Part shown: positions 14,941 through 26,978 of the stretch, one piece after another
Layout of the letters: each line of letters opens with the position of its first letter
Numbering within the stretch: position 1 is the stretch's first letter
Origin: Eutreptiella sp. 'Long Island Sound 2002'
Taxonomy: Eukaryota > Euglenozoa > Euglenophyceae > Eutreptiales > Eutreptiaceae
DNA: 64,000 nt
Direction: 5' to 3'
Assembly: GCA_964036045.1 (NCBI GenBank)
Contig: OZ038381.1
Location: 120,586,843-120,650,842, forward strand
Translations under genes and position numbers: made by a program
The notes under the pieces: model-generated
The model's input: the letters and a program-made list of their open reading frames with translations, nothing else
What the model was told of the DNA's origin: nothing
Database searches by the model: none

Positions 14941-16540
14941 AAGGACACCGCTGCATGCCGCTGTTGGTATCGAGGTCCTACATCACGTACGAGGAGGCGA
15001 TGACCTCGTTCGCCCATTGGATGGGGGCGGTGGCACAGGCCTTCAGCCAATGGATCGAATCCTGGATGATCCAAGCTATCTGCATTCCGGGAGCGGTCCC
15101 GCATGGTGTCTGCACAGTCCTGGACCCACGATACGTGGTCCCATGGTACGAAGCCCTGACGGCTAAGAGTGCACCTAGGCTACAGGTGTTCGCAGACCAT
15201 CCAGCTGTTGGAAACATCATGGGCTGGCCCCGTGAAGTGCTGCGGTCTTCCATCAGCCTCTGTGCAACCTCCCAGTTTTGGCAATGGCCCACTATGCTCG
15301 ATGTGGGGGCGATGTGGCTGCATGACCGACAGCTGCAGAGAGTCATTCCGGCGACAACGGGGCAGCGGTCCATGGCCGTACTGGTGGGGTCCAAGCAACT
15401 TGCACGGATCCAGGGGGGCGATGCGCAAGGCCACATCATGGAGGCGCTATTTTCTGTATTGGAGGGAGATGACAACGTGGCTGCCGACGCCCATCACACG
15501 ATAGATGCCTTGAGTCGGAAGGCGGTCGTCGAGGCTCGGTCGGGAGGACAACGCATGGTACTCGCGTCTGCCAGGGGCCCAGGGCCTGGCCGGGTTGATG
15601 TCATCCGGGCGATCGTGTAGGACCATGGATGGGAGCTCCTGACGAACGGCGCGCGAAGCCTCAGGGTGGTGCGATGGCTCCGGCTATTTGGAGAGCCTCC
15701 CGACGACGTCGAGCAGACGGCCAATTATCGGCCCGGTGTCCACATGGACGAAGCGAGACGGAGCCTGCTTCATTGTGCCACTGCACGCGCGCTGGCACGT
15801 ACGCTGCTTCGCCACCACGAGGCGTGCAATGATGTGTGGCAAGACCTGTGGTCGCACTGCTGTGGAGGCAGCTGCGTCCCATTCACGGTCGGTGCACCCG
15901 TTGCAGTGCTGCGGGTGCGGGGAGACGGCGCCGGTTCGCGGGTATCAGTTCATGAGGCGGCCCGCAATTACAGGCGTAAAAGGTGCCCAAGGTGCACGTC
16001 GTGGAACGTGCTTCGCAAATTGTCAGGCATAATGCTTCGCATAGTGCGCAAGAACCGCCAGAGGGGGCAGAAGTAGGAAGACGGCAGCGGAAGGTGAGGG
16101 GAACAGCCACACAGGTGCCCTAACAACCGGCACAAAAACGGGAGAAAGAGAGGCGTGGGGACGGGTATTGCTTCGCACGTTGCTCGGCTCAGTGCGTGCA
16201 CAGACAGAGGGGGCAGGAGAAGGACGGAGGGGCGGGGACAGAGCGCCAAGAGGTAGGATGCCGCACGGCGACGTGCACTGCTGCGGGTGCGGGGAGAGGG
16301 CGCGGGTTCAGGTGCATCAGTGTGCCTCCGCCCCGCTCTGTGAGTCATGTCGAGAGCGCGCCAGTAGGGGGTGGCCCAAAAGCCAGGTGGGCACTGCGTC
16401 ACTCTAGGCAGCTGTCGTCAAGTGCCTGGAAGGCGATTCAGGGTGACCTGAGGAGCGTCCGGGTGGATGGGGTGCGGTGCTCCGATGCACCGACGGCGGC
16501 CCTACCCCTACTGCTGTGGGTGGGCGGCTCTGGACGGTGA
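14941..16540 (+). pseudogene. degenerate LINE ORF2 C-terminal region
   Basis: Translated segments match the first element, for example FADHPAVGNIMGWPREVL, GQRSMAVLVGSKQLARIQ and HQCASAPLCESC. The frame is broken by an in-frame TAG at 15,618. A ~330-bp insertion (about 15,960-16,290) is bracketed by two copies of the GCTGCGGGTGCGGGGAGA segment, so the Cys cluster appears once broken and once intact. Compared with copy 1, substitutions are spread through the frame. It covers only the part C-terminal of the CCHC knuckle, so no RT or RNase H is present. Confidence 0.75.
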
Positions 16541-18882
16541 CTCGCGGGTTCTTTGGTTGTGGCATCACCGGGGATCTGGTGAGGAGGCTGTGGGAGTCAC
16601 GGGTGATGCTCCTTGACCGGGTGGGGGAGGAGTGGACGTGCTTGCCGCCGTCCCTTTGCCGGGCGAAACGACGGTAGCGGCTCATGGGAAGCGTTATCCT
16701 CATAGCCTTGGTGTGCAACAACGGCAGACAGAGTATGACGGCCAACGCGATGTGTTGTGCTGGCCTGACAGTGAGCCTTACTGCCCCCGCACACGTGGCT
16801 CCGAAGGACATGTGAAGCTTCACCCGCCTGCCCCGGGTCGCCGCATACTACAGTGAGGTGTCATGGGTCGTCCCGACCAAGGTAATAAGGCCCAAACCCC
16901 TGTAGGGTATTCCCATGGCACCGGGGTCTCTACTGGCGGCCCGGTTACGGCAATTATGGGGATGATACCTTGGGTAACTCCGGGGGCTGCTGGGTCAGTG
17001 AGAAGGCGAGACGGAGCTACGGCGCCTCCAGCGCTGCAGTGAGTTGGATGGGGGACGGCCGGCGAAGGGCGCATGATACGGCCGAAGGGGCGTTAGGCCT
17101 GCCCATGGCCGCGAGAGGGGATCGGTACGGGTAAAGAGGCGCCCCCTGGTCCCCAGTTCGGTATATGGAGATAGAAGGGCCGCTTGAGGGCCCCGGGAAC
17201 GGCAATGCAGGGATGGATGATGGGGATAGCATGGCGGTACCGTGGACCGTATGGTGGATGTATTGGCAGACACGTGGCGGTACGGGGGATGATGTGGTGG
17301 GAGTCGTGGGAGGTGCATGGCGGCGCTGAGGCTGTGTACTGGAGATACAGGGGTGCACATGGCAGTACTGGGGTCAGTATGGTGGGAGTCCTGGGGACGC
17401 GCGGCAGTAATAGGAAGCAGTATGGTGGGGCTATCGAGAGACGGGTGATGGTACTGGGGTGTCCCCCTGACCCCTGAAACAACTCAGGGGGAGTAATGGG
17501 CATCCCTTGGCCCCATAAACGAACTAGAGGGACAGTGCTTGCGGGCATGTACACAGCCTAACCGACTGACGTCGGCGCACGGCTTGCGGTCACGGTAACA
17601 CGTGCGGTGGCGGTTTTCGGGTAAAGGCGGGGGCCAACAGAAGTGGGCCCGCGCGGCGGGGTGGCGGTACAGCACGGCGGAGTTTCGCCACGTTTGAGGT
17701 TACAATCTCTTTATGTGTAGCCTACCTGGTGGCCTCGGTCGCAAATGCTCCTGGGGGAACATGCCGGGGCGAGTCGTGAAGTATTGTAGCGACTGAAGGA
17801 GAGGTCTAGGGGGTGACGCACGGGCCAATGCCAATGCTATATATATATATAAGTAGGCGTGCCATCTTCTCTGTGGATGCCGAACCTGCGGCCTGGACGA
17901 TGCTGTGGCTGAGATGGTGCAACCACGCGAGCTGGCCAATCAGTGTAGGTAAGGGTCAAGGGTAGGCGTCAAGGCAATGTATGTGGGCCAAATGAGGTGA
18001 ACCTGGTTACCACGGCCCGGGGCGAACCTCTGGTGCGTACCCCTATAAGGGGTCGATAATCAAGCTACCGCACCCACTAGCCCGAGTCCCAGCCAGCGAT
18101 ATTCACGGGTTGTGCCGCTCCTGCCGCAGGGCGGCCGGCGCCCCCCCTGTGGACCCTCGTGGTATGTGATATGAGGGCATGTACAAGTAACATATCGCCG
18201 CTCGAGACGTGTTCTCGGACGTGGGGTATCGGCGCTGTATATATATGGGGTGTGGGGGCGCTATGCGAAGGGTGCGACTATAAGCTACGGATGGCCAAGG
18301 ATAATTGTCCTATGCTTTTGTACAGTACTGGAGGGGGCCTACGCTAGGTTTGCGACGTACACAATGAGGACCACAAAGCGATGAAGGCTGAGGCCCAGGC
18401 TAGGCTGGAGCCCCCGAGAAACCCTGGCTGTGTGTCAACGGACTTATGCGTGTGCGCTGCTAACTGCGTAATACACAGGGTCTGAGGTGATGAGTGTCCC
18501 AACGGTGACGGATTCAGGCATCCAGCGAGGAGCCCGTTCTTGCTTCGCCGCATGCGTGCTGCTTTGTAACTTGGTTGTTGCATTGCACCCATAGGAGGCG
18601 CCCTTGCTTTCTGCTTGTTGCTATGCTGCTGCATTGCCCTGCCTTGCCCCTTTACCCCCGGCGGTCCAACGGGCCAGCACAGAACGCCGTTGCTAATGCT
18701 AAAGCTTTGCAGTTGCCACTGCCCCTGAAGCCTGGTTGGTCGGTATCCCCGGTCCTCTGGGTCCTCCATCAAGCTGTGGGCCACCTCAAGCAGCCCTGGG
18801 ACGCACGGAATCGAGCAAGGCAGGAACCACCTGTCGGTGCGAGGTGCCTGGTAACTCCAGTAGACGGTATAATAAGTGGTTA

Positions 18883-18910
18883 TGACTATGACTATGACTA
18901 TGACTATGAC
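18883..18910 (+). repeat. (TGACTA)n LINE tail
   Basis: Just under five TGACTA units at the 3' end of the second LINE copy. Unlike the other tails, it is not followed by a TA array. Confidence 0.85.
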
Positions 18911-19120
18911 TTTGGTTAGGATCCTACGAGCAGTGATGTCATACCCTAATTTTAGCCATTTTAGACCTTTATAGGGGGCTAATACCCACCAATAACCATC
19001 CAATTCACTTCTAGAACATGTTTTTTTGTGTTTCCCGACCTCCAAATAGGGAGGGGCTCCCTAAACCCCACCCCAAGCCCCCCCGGTGACCCTGCACCCT
19101 GGTAGGTACATAGGTAAAGA

Positions 19121-19121
19121 T

Positions 19122-19172
<51 letters not shown>

Positions 19173-19199
19173 CACACACACACACACACACATATATAG
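19121..19199. repeat. TA/CA microsatellite
   Basis: A TA array passes into CA repeats, adjacent to an inverted LINE tail. Confidence 0.9.
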
Positions 19200-19930
19200 T
19201 CACAGTCATAGTCATAACCACTTATCGTGCCGTCTACTTGAGTTACCGGGCATCTCGCACCGACAGGTGGTTCCTGCCTTGCTCTATCCCGTGGGTTCCA
19301 GGGATGCCTTAGGTGGCCCACATCATGACGGATGACCTAGAGGACCGGGTATAGCGGCCAACCAGGCTTTGGGGGTAGTGGCAAGTGCAGAGCGTTAGCA
19401 TTAGCAACGGCGACGAGCGCTAGCCCGTTGATTCGCGGGGGCCAAGGGGCAAGGCATGGCAGAGCAGGAGCACTGCAACAAGCAAGGTAGGCGTCAAGGC
19501 AATGTATGTGGGCCAGATGAGGTGAACCTGGTTACCACGGCCCGGGGCGAACCTCTGGTGGGTACCCCTACAAGGGGTCGATAATCAAGCTACGGCACCC
19601 ACCAGCCCGAGTCCTAGCCAGCGATATTCACGGGTTGTGCCTCTCCTGCCGTAGGGCGGCCGGCGCCCCCCCTGTGGACCCTCGTGGTATATTATATGTG
19701 GGCATGTGCAAGTAACACGTTGCCGCTCGGGTCATGGTCTCGGACATGGGGTATCGGCACTGTGTATATCTCGGGTGTGGGGGCGCTATGCAAAGGGTGC
19801 GACTATAAGCTACGGATGGCCAAGGATTACTAACATATGCTTCTGTACAGTATTGGAGGGGGCCTACGCTCGGTTCCAGGCGTACACAATGAGCACCAGG
19901 GGGCGATGAAGGCTGAGGGCCAGGCTAGGC
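19195..19930 (-). mobile_element. rearranged LINE 3' fragment (5' part inverted)
   Basis: The part 19,195-19,482 is the element's 3' end on the minus strand with its tail. Directly adjoining it, 19,483-19,930 is an internal segment (element ~4,466-4,893) on the plus strand. Tail-proximal sequence in one orientation and the upstream segment flipped, with ~240 bp missing between them, is the pattern left by twin priming. Confidence 0.6.
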
Positions 19931-20215
19931 CTGTTTTGAACCCGTGGTGGCGCATTATGGGCCATGAAAAATCAGAAAATGCCTTGAAAATGGGCCGTTT
20001 TGGGACCAAAAGTGGGTCAAATGGGTCAAAAACGCATTTCTCTAAAAGTGCTCCTAGACCACTTGGGATGCTCATACAATTGTTTTCAGCCCGTTTTGAG
20101 CCCTTGGTGGCGCGTTTTGGCCCGTGGAAAATCGCAAAATGCCTTAGAAATGGGCCGTGTTGGAATCACAAATGGGTCAAAAATGGGTCAAAAACGTGTT
20201 TTTCCAAGGTGGACC
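19931..20215 (+). repeat. ~161-bp satellite, about 1.7 units (+)
   Basis: Begins abruptly after the LINE fragment with TTTTGAACCCGTGGTGGCGC, and contains AATGGGCCGTTTTGGGACC and its neighbours. Confidence 0.7.
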
Positions 20216-20700
20216 CAACGTTGGGCCCCACCGTGTGCGGGCTCGGCTACCCTGTGGCTCCACCAAGTGACCACCGGTACAGGGGTCTAGGCGTCTGGTT
20301 GGGCGAATTTGAGGCCTGGAAACCACAAAAAAGGGGGGGTTGCGGGTGGACTAGGTGACTTCCGAATGATGGGCCGTTTCTCGGACATATCGTGGAGACA
20401 GAGGGCAAGAAAAAGCTCTCGGTCACGGGATAATTGAGGCGCACGTGAAACGTGGCATTCGTTTGCCTTCGCTTGGCCATTTTGATTGCGTTTTGGGGCC
20501 GTTTTGGGCACAAAAAAAAGGGACGTTTTGGGGAACAAAATGCGCAGTTTTGAGAGGACACCTCCCGGCTTGCCGCCCCCGCCCTAGGGTGCCACCGGTG
20601 ACTTTTCGGGTCAAAACTTGGATTTGGTAAGGCCACCACCTAGCTCTAGGATGACTAGAGGAGAGTAGAGCCCGAAGCGGTGGAGCGAAGCAATGGCCAA
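20215..20700 (-). repeat. composite repeat R, diverged (-)
   Basis: Recognisable by CTCCACCAAGTGACCACC, TTTCTCGGACATATCGTGGA and CAAAACTTGGATTTGG in the same order as the other inverted copies, with a ~100-bp internal deletion near 20,366. Confidence 0.65.
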
Positions 20701-20879
20701 AACGAAAAGGAGAAGTGTTGCTTGCCTATTGCTTCCTTGTTGTTGGCTAAATTTAAGGGGAGAGGGGCCCACGTGGCTCAAGCATATGGCTCTAAGGTAC
20801 GTGTGTACGGCACAACGTTGTACATACATGTGGCGGAAGGGGCTAAACTCGGTCAAAACGGGGGCAAAATGGAGTCATT

Positions 20880-21370
20880 TCATTTGTTTGTGCACCCCAA
20901 ATGGTCCAGGTTTGCCTTTGGACAAACGCGTTTCTGACCCATTTTTCACCCCTTTTCCCGGCTTTTTGGGATTTTCCATGGGCCAAACAGCACGTCGTCG
21001 CGTCGGGCTCAAAACAGGCTAAAAATACTTGTTTGAGCAGCCCAAATGGTCAATGTTGGAAAAACGCGTTTTTGACCAAATTTGACACATTTTTGGTCCC
21101 AAAACGGCCCATTTTCAAGGCATTTTTCCATGGGCCATAACGCGTGACCTCGGGCCGAAAACGGGCTAAAAACACTTGGTTGAGCATTCGATATGTTCCG
21201 CAATGAATTTTAGAAAGTGCGTTTTTGACCCATTTTTGACCCATTTTTGGTCTTGAAACGGCGCATTTTCAAGGCATTTTGAGATTTTCTATGGGCCAAA
21301 ACGCATCGCCATGGGCTCAAAACGGAGTAAAAACACTTGTTTGAGCATCCCAAATGGTCTAGGAACAACT
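20880..21370 (-). repeat. ~161-bp satellite, about three units (-)
   Basis: Diverged units with landmarks GAGCAGCCCAAATGG (21,036), GAGCATTCGATATG (21,182) and GAGCATCCCAAATGG (21,342). Confidence 0.7.
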
Positions 21371-21379
21371 TTAAGAGCC

Positions 21380-21985
21380 TTTTGTTTCCATCTAACTCCA
21401 CGATGTGTCCAAGAAACGACCCAAAAATGGCCAAAAATACCTTGAATGTGCGCTGTTTGTGTCAAACAAGCCCGAAACCAAGAACGGGCCGTATCTTGGG
21501 CTACCTGGCTCAAAACCGAATTCCGAGGGCACCTAGTCCACGCGCAACTCCCCACTTTTTGTGGTTTCCAAGCCTAAGAATCGCTCACCGAAACGCCTAG
21601 ACGCCCGTACCGGTGGTCACTTGGTGGAGCCGGAGAGCAGCATAGCCCGCACATGGTTCCGGCCAACGGTGGGTCCACCGCGGTCCCCGCAGCAAAAAAA
21701 AATTCAATTTCACGGGGCAATCGAGGCGCACATGGAGTGTAGGAACCGTTTGCCTTCGTTTGGCCGTTTTGACTCGGTTACGGGGCCGTTTTCGGCAAAA
21801 AAAAGTTGTTTTTCGGCAACAAATGCACAGTTTTGGGAGAACACCTCCCAACTTGGCGCCCCTGCCCCGGGACGCCACTGGTGATTTTTTGGCTCAAAGC
21901 TTGGATTAGGCAAGGGCACCTCCTAGGCTCTAGGATGGCTAGACTAGAGTAGAGCCCGGAGCAATGAGGCCGAGCAATGGCCAAA
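21380..21985 (-). repeat. composite repeat R, diverged (-)
   Basis: Starts with a rearranged piece (CTAACTCCACGATGTGTCC) and continues in inverted orientation to the CTAGACTAGAGTAGAGCCC end. It is followed by GCTTGCTTGTTGCTTG simple sequence up to ~22,060. Confidence 0.6.
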
Positions 21986-22499
21986 ACAGAAAAGAGAAGT
22001 GCTTGCTTGCTTGCTTGTTGCTTGTTGCTTGCTTGTTGCTTGTTGCTTGCTTGTTAGCTAGATCTCAGGGCAGAGGGGTGTAGTAATACTTGTATATATA
22101 TGCCTAAGAACAAAGTGGCAAGGGGGTCAAATGCACCTTCTAACCGGGGCTTCGCCGGGACCGGGCCGATTGCTCAAAAAAAACGGTTCCGGAGGGTGGT
22201 GGTGTGGTGGGTCTGCAGGAGTCGCATCTACTATTTTGTGGGTTGGAGCATGGCTCGGACCTACCCTCCCCACTGTTGTACCTCCGTTTGGGTGTGGGGG
22301 TAAAAAACGGGCGCAGGTTTTCCGTCTTAGAAAACCTGTGGTATTAGGCTGTCGGCTCGCCTGGGTGACGGACGTCGCTCCAGTGAGTGTACGTGCTCGG
22401 GAGGTCTTAACTCCGTATGCAGTTGCAATGTGTCGGAGTGTCGCGCTCGCCGACCGGTGTCCGAAGCCCCTCTGTGGGTGCCGTGCGTGTCCGGTGCGC

Positions 22500-24965
22500 C
22501 TCTGTGCCATGCAGGTGCCCTGTGACTCACATCTGTGTGCCATGCCGGCGCTCTGTGGCTTGCATATGTGTGCCATGCAGGCACTCTGTGACTCGCATTT
22601 GTGTGCCATTCACGCGCTCTGTGACTCGCATCGGTGTGCCATGCAGGCGCTCTGTGACTCGCATCTATGCCCCATGCAGACGCTCTCTGACTCGCATCTG
22701 TGCGCCACGCAGGCGCTTTGTGACTCCCATTTGTGTGCCATGTAGGCACTCCGGGACGCGCATCTGAACGCCATGCGGGCGCCCTGTGGCTGGCATCTAT
22801 GTGCCATGCAGGCGCTCTGTGACTGGCATCGGTGCGCCATGCAAGCGCTTTGTGAAGTGTATCAGCGCGCCCTACAGGCTCTCTATGACTGGCATATGTG
22901 CGCCATGCAGGCGCTCTGTGACTCGCATCTGTGTGCCATGCAAGCGCTGTGTGACTCGCAGCTTTGCGCCTTGTAGGCGCTCTGGGACTCACATCTGTGC
23001 ACCATGCAAGCGTTCTGGGACTCGCATTCGTGTGCCATGTAGGCACCCTGTATGCGCATCTGAACGCCATGTATGCACGCTGTGGCTCGCATTTTGGTGC
23101 TATGCAGGCGCTCTGTGCATTGTATCTGCGCGCCTTGCAGGCGCTCTATGAAGCCTATATGTGCCCCGTGTAGGCGCTCCGTGCCACGCATCTGAACGAT
23201 GTACGGGCGCTCTACCGCTCGCATCTGTGCACCATGCAGGCACTCTGTGACCTGCTTGCTTGCACAATGCACGTGCTCTGTGACTTGTAGCGGTACGCCA
23301 TGCCGGCGCTCTGTGACTCACATCTGCGCGCTATGCAGGGGCTCTATGACTTGCATCTCCGCACTATGCAGGCGCCCTGAAACTTGCATCCATGCAAGCG
23401 CTCTGTGGCAGGCATCTGTGCGCCATGTAGGCACTGCGATTCGCATCTCTGTGCTATGCAGGCGCTTTGTGACTCGCATGTGTGCTCCATATAGTACTCT
23501 ATGACTCGCATCTGTGCGCCCTGCGGGCAGTCTGTGACTTGCATATGTGCGCGATGCAAGCAGTCTATGACTGATATCCTTGCGCCATGCAGGCGCTCTG
23601 TGATTAGCATGTGTGCGCCATGCAGGCGGCTGTAACTTGCATCTGTGTGCCATGCAGGCGCTCTATGACTCTCATCAGTGCCCACGCAGGCTCTCTGTGA
23701 CTTGCATGTGTGCGCTACGCAGTCGCTCGGAGACTCGCATCTGTGTGCCATGCAGGCGCTCTGTCATCCGCATCTTAACGCCATGCAGGCGCTCTGTGAC
23801 TCGCATCTGTGTGCCTTGCAGGCGCTCCGTGACTCACATTCATGCGCCATGGAGGCACTCCAAGACGCGCATCTGAACACCATGCAGGCGCCCTGTGGCT
23901 CGCATTTGTGTGCCATGCAGGCGCTCTGCGACTCAAATGTGTGTGCCATGCAGGCGTTCTGTGACTCGCATCTGAAAACCATGCAGACACTCTGTGACTC
24001 ACATCTCTGCGCCACGCTGTGTGACTCGCACTAGTGTGCCATGCAGGCACTCCGGGACACGCATGTGGACGCCATGTAGGCGCTCTGTCGCTCGCATGTG
24101 TGCACCATGCGGGCACTCTCTGACCCGCTTGTTTGCGTCATGCACGCGCTCTGTGACTTGTAGCGGTGTGCCATGCAGGCGCTCTGTGAAGTGTATCTGT
24201 GCGCCATGCAAGCGCTCTGTGACTGACATCTGCGCGTTGTGCAGGTGCTCTGAACGCGATGCAGACACTCTATGACTCGCATCTGTGCGCCATGAAAGCA
24301 CTCCGGGACACGCATCTGAACACCATGCAGGCGCTTGTCGCTCTGTGCGCTATGCAGGCACTCTGTGACCCGCTTTTTTGCTCCAAGCACGCGCTGTGTG
24401 ACTTGCAGCAGTGTGCCATGCAGGCGCTTTGTGATGTGTATTTGTGCACCCTGCACGCGCTCTGTGATTGGCATCTGCGCACTATCTAGGCGCTCTGTGA
24501 CTCGTATCTGTGCGCCATGTAGGCACTTTGTGACTCCTATCTATACTCCATGCATGAAGTCTATGACTTGCATGTGTGCGGCCCGCAGGCGCTCCGTGAC
24601 TTGCATATGTGCGTGATGTAGGCGCTCTGTGACTAGTATCCGTGTGTCATGCAGGCGCTCTGTGACTTGGATCTGTGCGCCACCCAGGCGCTCTGTAACT
24701 CTTATCTGTGCGCCATGCGGGCCCTCTGTGACTCGCATTTGCGTGGCATGCAGGCGCTCTGTAACTTGCATGTGTGTGCTATGTAGTCGTTCCAAAACTT
24801 GCATCTGCGTGCCAGGCGGGCACTCTGTGACTCGCATTTGAACGCCATGCTAGCGCTGTGTGACTCGCATCTGTGCGCCTTGCGGGCGCTCCGTGACTCC
24901 CATGTGTGCGCCATGTAGGTGCTCCGTGACTCGCATCTGCGCGCTCTGCAGGCGGTCTGTGCCTT
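22500..24965. repeat. 33-bp minisatellite, block 1
   Basis: About 75 variant units, each beginning with a form of GCCATGCAGGCGCTCTGTGA, with a 33-bp period. Because 33 is divisible by three, long 11-residue-periodic open frames appear on both strands. They are broken by frequent TAG/TAA from common variants such as ATGTAGGC, so I read the array as non-coding. Its last ~1.37 kb is nearly identical to 32,070-33,390. Confidence 0.95.
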
Positions 24966-25682
24966 AGGCTTGGCTAACTGCCCACCCCCCTACCCACCGG
25001 CTGGGCTCCACGGGGCCATCCTGTACCCCCCCCCAAAAAAAAAACAGGGTATGAATTTTGCACCTAGGGGACCCCTTGCTCTTGAGGGGAAAAAATGAGT
25101 ATCTCTATTTACCTAAATTGCCATTGTCATGTAACCACATCGTAGTTGTTAATACATAATAACCATGTATGCATACTGCAAAAGCAGAGGAAGAATGCAT
25201 GTTTCAGCAATACAACAAACCTTTCAGTGTTACACACAAATGTATCAACCCGCGAAGCAATGCGGTGTAAGAAGTAGGGCAGCACACACTTGGCAAGGGT
25301 TGCTGCACCCTGTGTGTGCCCAAAAAGCTGTCAATTGACAGTCACTCAAATTCATGCATCATAATCAAGGTCTCTATTTGCCATTAATGAGACCTCTTGG
25401 CGAAATTTAGTCCTGCTTTGCAAAAATGTAAAAACGAACCGTGTATTCCAAGAAATACCTTAACCTGGGCGAAATTTCTTCCTGCTTTAGTAAAACACCA
25501 AAAAACAGTGCTCAAGACGTCAATGGTATGTGCACAGACAGCGCACAACTCCATTGTGACGTGTAACAAGGAAAACATACAACACAGCAGTCACAGCACA
25601 CACCACTGTCACTCTATCGCCGCTTCCTCAGGCCAGGTGCCTTTGGTTTGGCATCCTTACCAGGAAACTGCCCACCATTTGC
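24965..25682. other. 3' flank of uncharacterised gene
   Basis: No gene is seen. It contains a C/A homopolymer (25,027-25,045) and two palindrome-like motifs (25,398 and 25,464). It is duplicated almost exactly at 33,390-34,110. Confidence 0.7.
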
Positions 25683-26978
25683 CTATCCTGCCTGGTCACA
25701 AGACATCTCACTGTTAGCGCTACCAGTGGCACCACGTCCATTCTGTGTCTGCTGGGACGGTGTGAAGTGGGCTGCAAACGTGCCGAGCGCCTTATTGGGT
25801 GGAGGCTTTGCACCAGGCTTGGGGCTCTGCTGTGAGGCTCTTGCTCCAGCCTTTGATTTTTTAACCTTGGAGGGGGTGTCGTCCGCTTGCTTGCCGGTTG
25901 CCTTTTGGGGGGGGGGGGGGCGCTTCTGGCATTCACCGTCCTCTTCCTCTGGTTGGGTGGCCTCCTCTTCTTGCTCTACATACCTCCTTCCCGTACAATC
26001 TACTGGAAACCCATCGGCAAGGTCTTGACAAACTCGGTCCCACTGGATTGGTGCCACAGTGTCGCAGTTCGACACAGCAGCCCTCAAATCAGTAACAAAT
26101 GACTGAGGAATAGACTTCTCCTCAGACAAGTATGCAACTGCAATGTTGATAGGAAACATGCTGTGAATGGACAGGGCTGCAGAAAAATCTGGCTGCTGTG
26201 TGCAGACCCTTACCCATGTACTATTCTGCTGAATCAAATCCAAAGCATACAGCAAATAACAGAACACTTCGACAAGAATGACAGTCGTCAGTGGGCTCTG
26301 GATATAAGACAGGTATCGAGGTAGGCCTGCCGAAAACTGATGCAGACTACACAGTGCAAGAGCAGTTTGTCCCATGCTGTACAGTGCTGATGGTGTGGAC
26401 AGGTTGTACACACAGACATCAGCATGGAAAAATTCCTCAGCATAGGCAGCTTTCAGGTTCCTAACACAGGCACGCACATCAGCAGTCTCACCAGTGACTG
26501 CCACCAAAATACCATTCAACACAAATTGTGCCACAATATCCTGCAGTGCCAACGTCCACATACGTGGGACCTCAATCAGGATGCAAACACATGGCAGTGC
26601 ACTAATAAAGCTGGGAACAAGGCAGCCTGCCCACAAAGGGAGTAGCTCAACTCTACCCTCCTCCATCAGAACTTTCCCTGTGTCTGTCTCAATAATGCTG
26701 TCACCCAACTTAAGACTCATATGCCCACCGTCAGCCTTTTCAATATCTGGTGTCACACGGGGCTTGCGAAGCCTGTCACGTAACCCGTGGTAAAGGTCGG
26801 AGGTCCAAAAGACTGACTTGACAACAGAAGCCCACGGTGGCCAAGGTGACTCGGTACTCCACACCCAGCTGCCATACAAGACGCGGATATGGGCCATACG
26901 ACATTGTTCTTTGCACACGGTCACAGTACCAACATTTGCTGCAGAGGGTATACACAGGACACAAATGAGACACTTCAA
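25683..26978 (-). CDS. uncharacterised gene, large C-terminal exon
   Basis: A 431-codon open frame whose upstream limit is set by an acceptor within ~26,860-26,990. It contains SFISALPCVCILIEVPRM, TGETADVRACVRNLKAAYAE and LLYALDLIQQNSTWVRVC, then an acidic stretch and a Lys/Pro-rich tail ending MSCDQAG. Compared with the duplicate at 34,356-35,280 this copy is open throughout, so it is the better candidate for function. Confidence 0.55.
   Translation of the reverse strand: MKCLICVLCIPSAANVGTVTVCKEQCRMAHIRVLYGSWVWSTESPWPPWASVVKSVFWTSDLYHGLRDRLRKPRVTPDIEKADGGHMSLKLGDSIIETDTGKVLMEEGRVELLPLWAGCLVPSFISALPCVCILIEVPRMWTLALQDIVAQFVLNGILVAVTGETADVRACVRNLKAAYAEEFFHADVCVYNLSTPSALYSMGQTALALCSLHQFSAGLPRYLSYIQSPLTTVILVEVFCYLLYALDLIQQNSTWVRVCTQQPDFSAALSIHSMFPINIAVAYLSEEKSIPQSFVTDLRAAVSNCDTVAPIQWDRVCQDLADGFPVDCTGRRYVEQEEEATQPEEEDGECQKRPPPPQKATGKQADDTPSKVKKSKAGARASQQSPKPGAKPPPNKALGTFAAHFTPSQQTQNGRGATGSANSEMSCDQAG

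Larger units (their letters stand above)
14941..18910 (+). mobile_element. LINE copy 2, 5'-truncated and degenerate
   Basis: Homology to the first LINE begins at its position ~1,865 (CACCGCTGCATGC at 14,947) and continues through the ORF2 tail and 3' region to a TGACTA tail at 18,883-18,910. A 5' truncation is the usual outcome of target-primed reverse transcription. The 3' region has diverged and contains the degraded minisatellite. Confidence 0.75.

Noticed and set aside
14125-18910. Head-to-head LINE pair as a single twin-primed insertion
   Set aside because: Both the inverted and the direct parts carry their own 3' tail, which twin priming of one transcript cannot produce; two insertions fit better.
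22500-24965. CRISPR array
   Set aside because: The 33-bp units are directly adjacent with no unique spacers, and the setting is eukaryotic with no cas genes.
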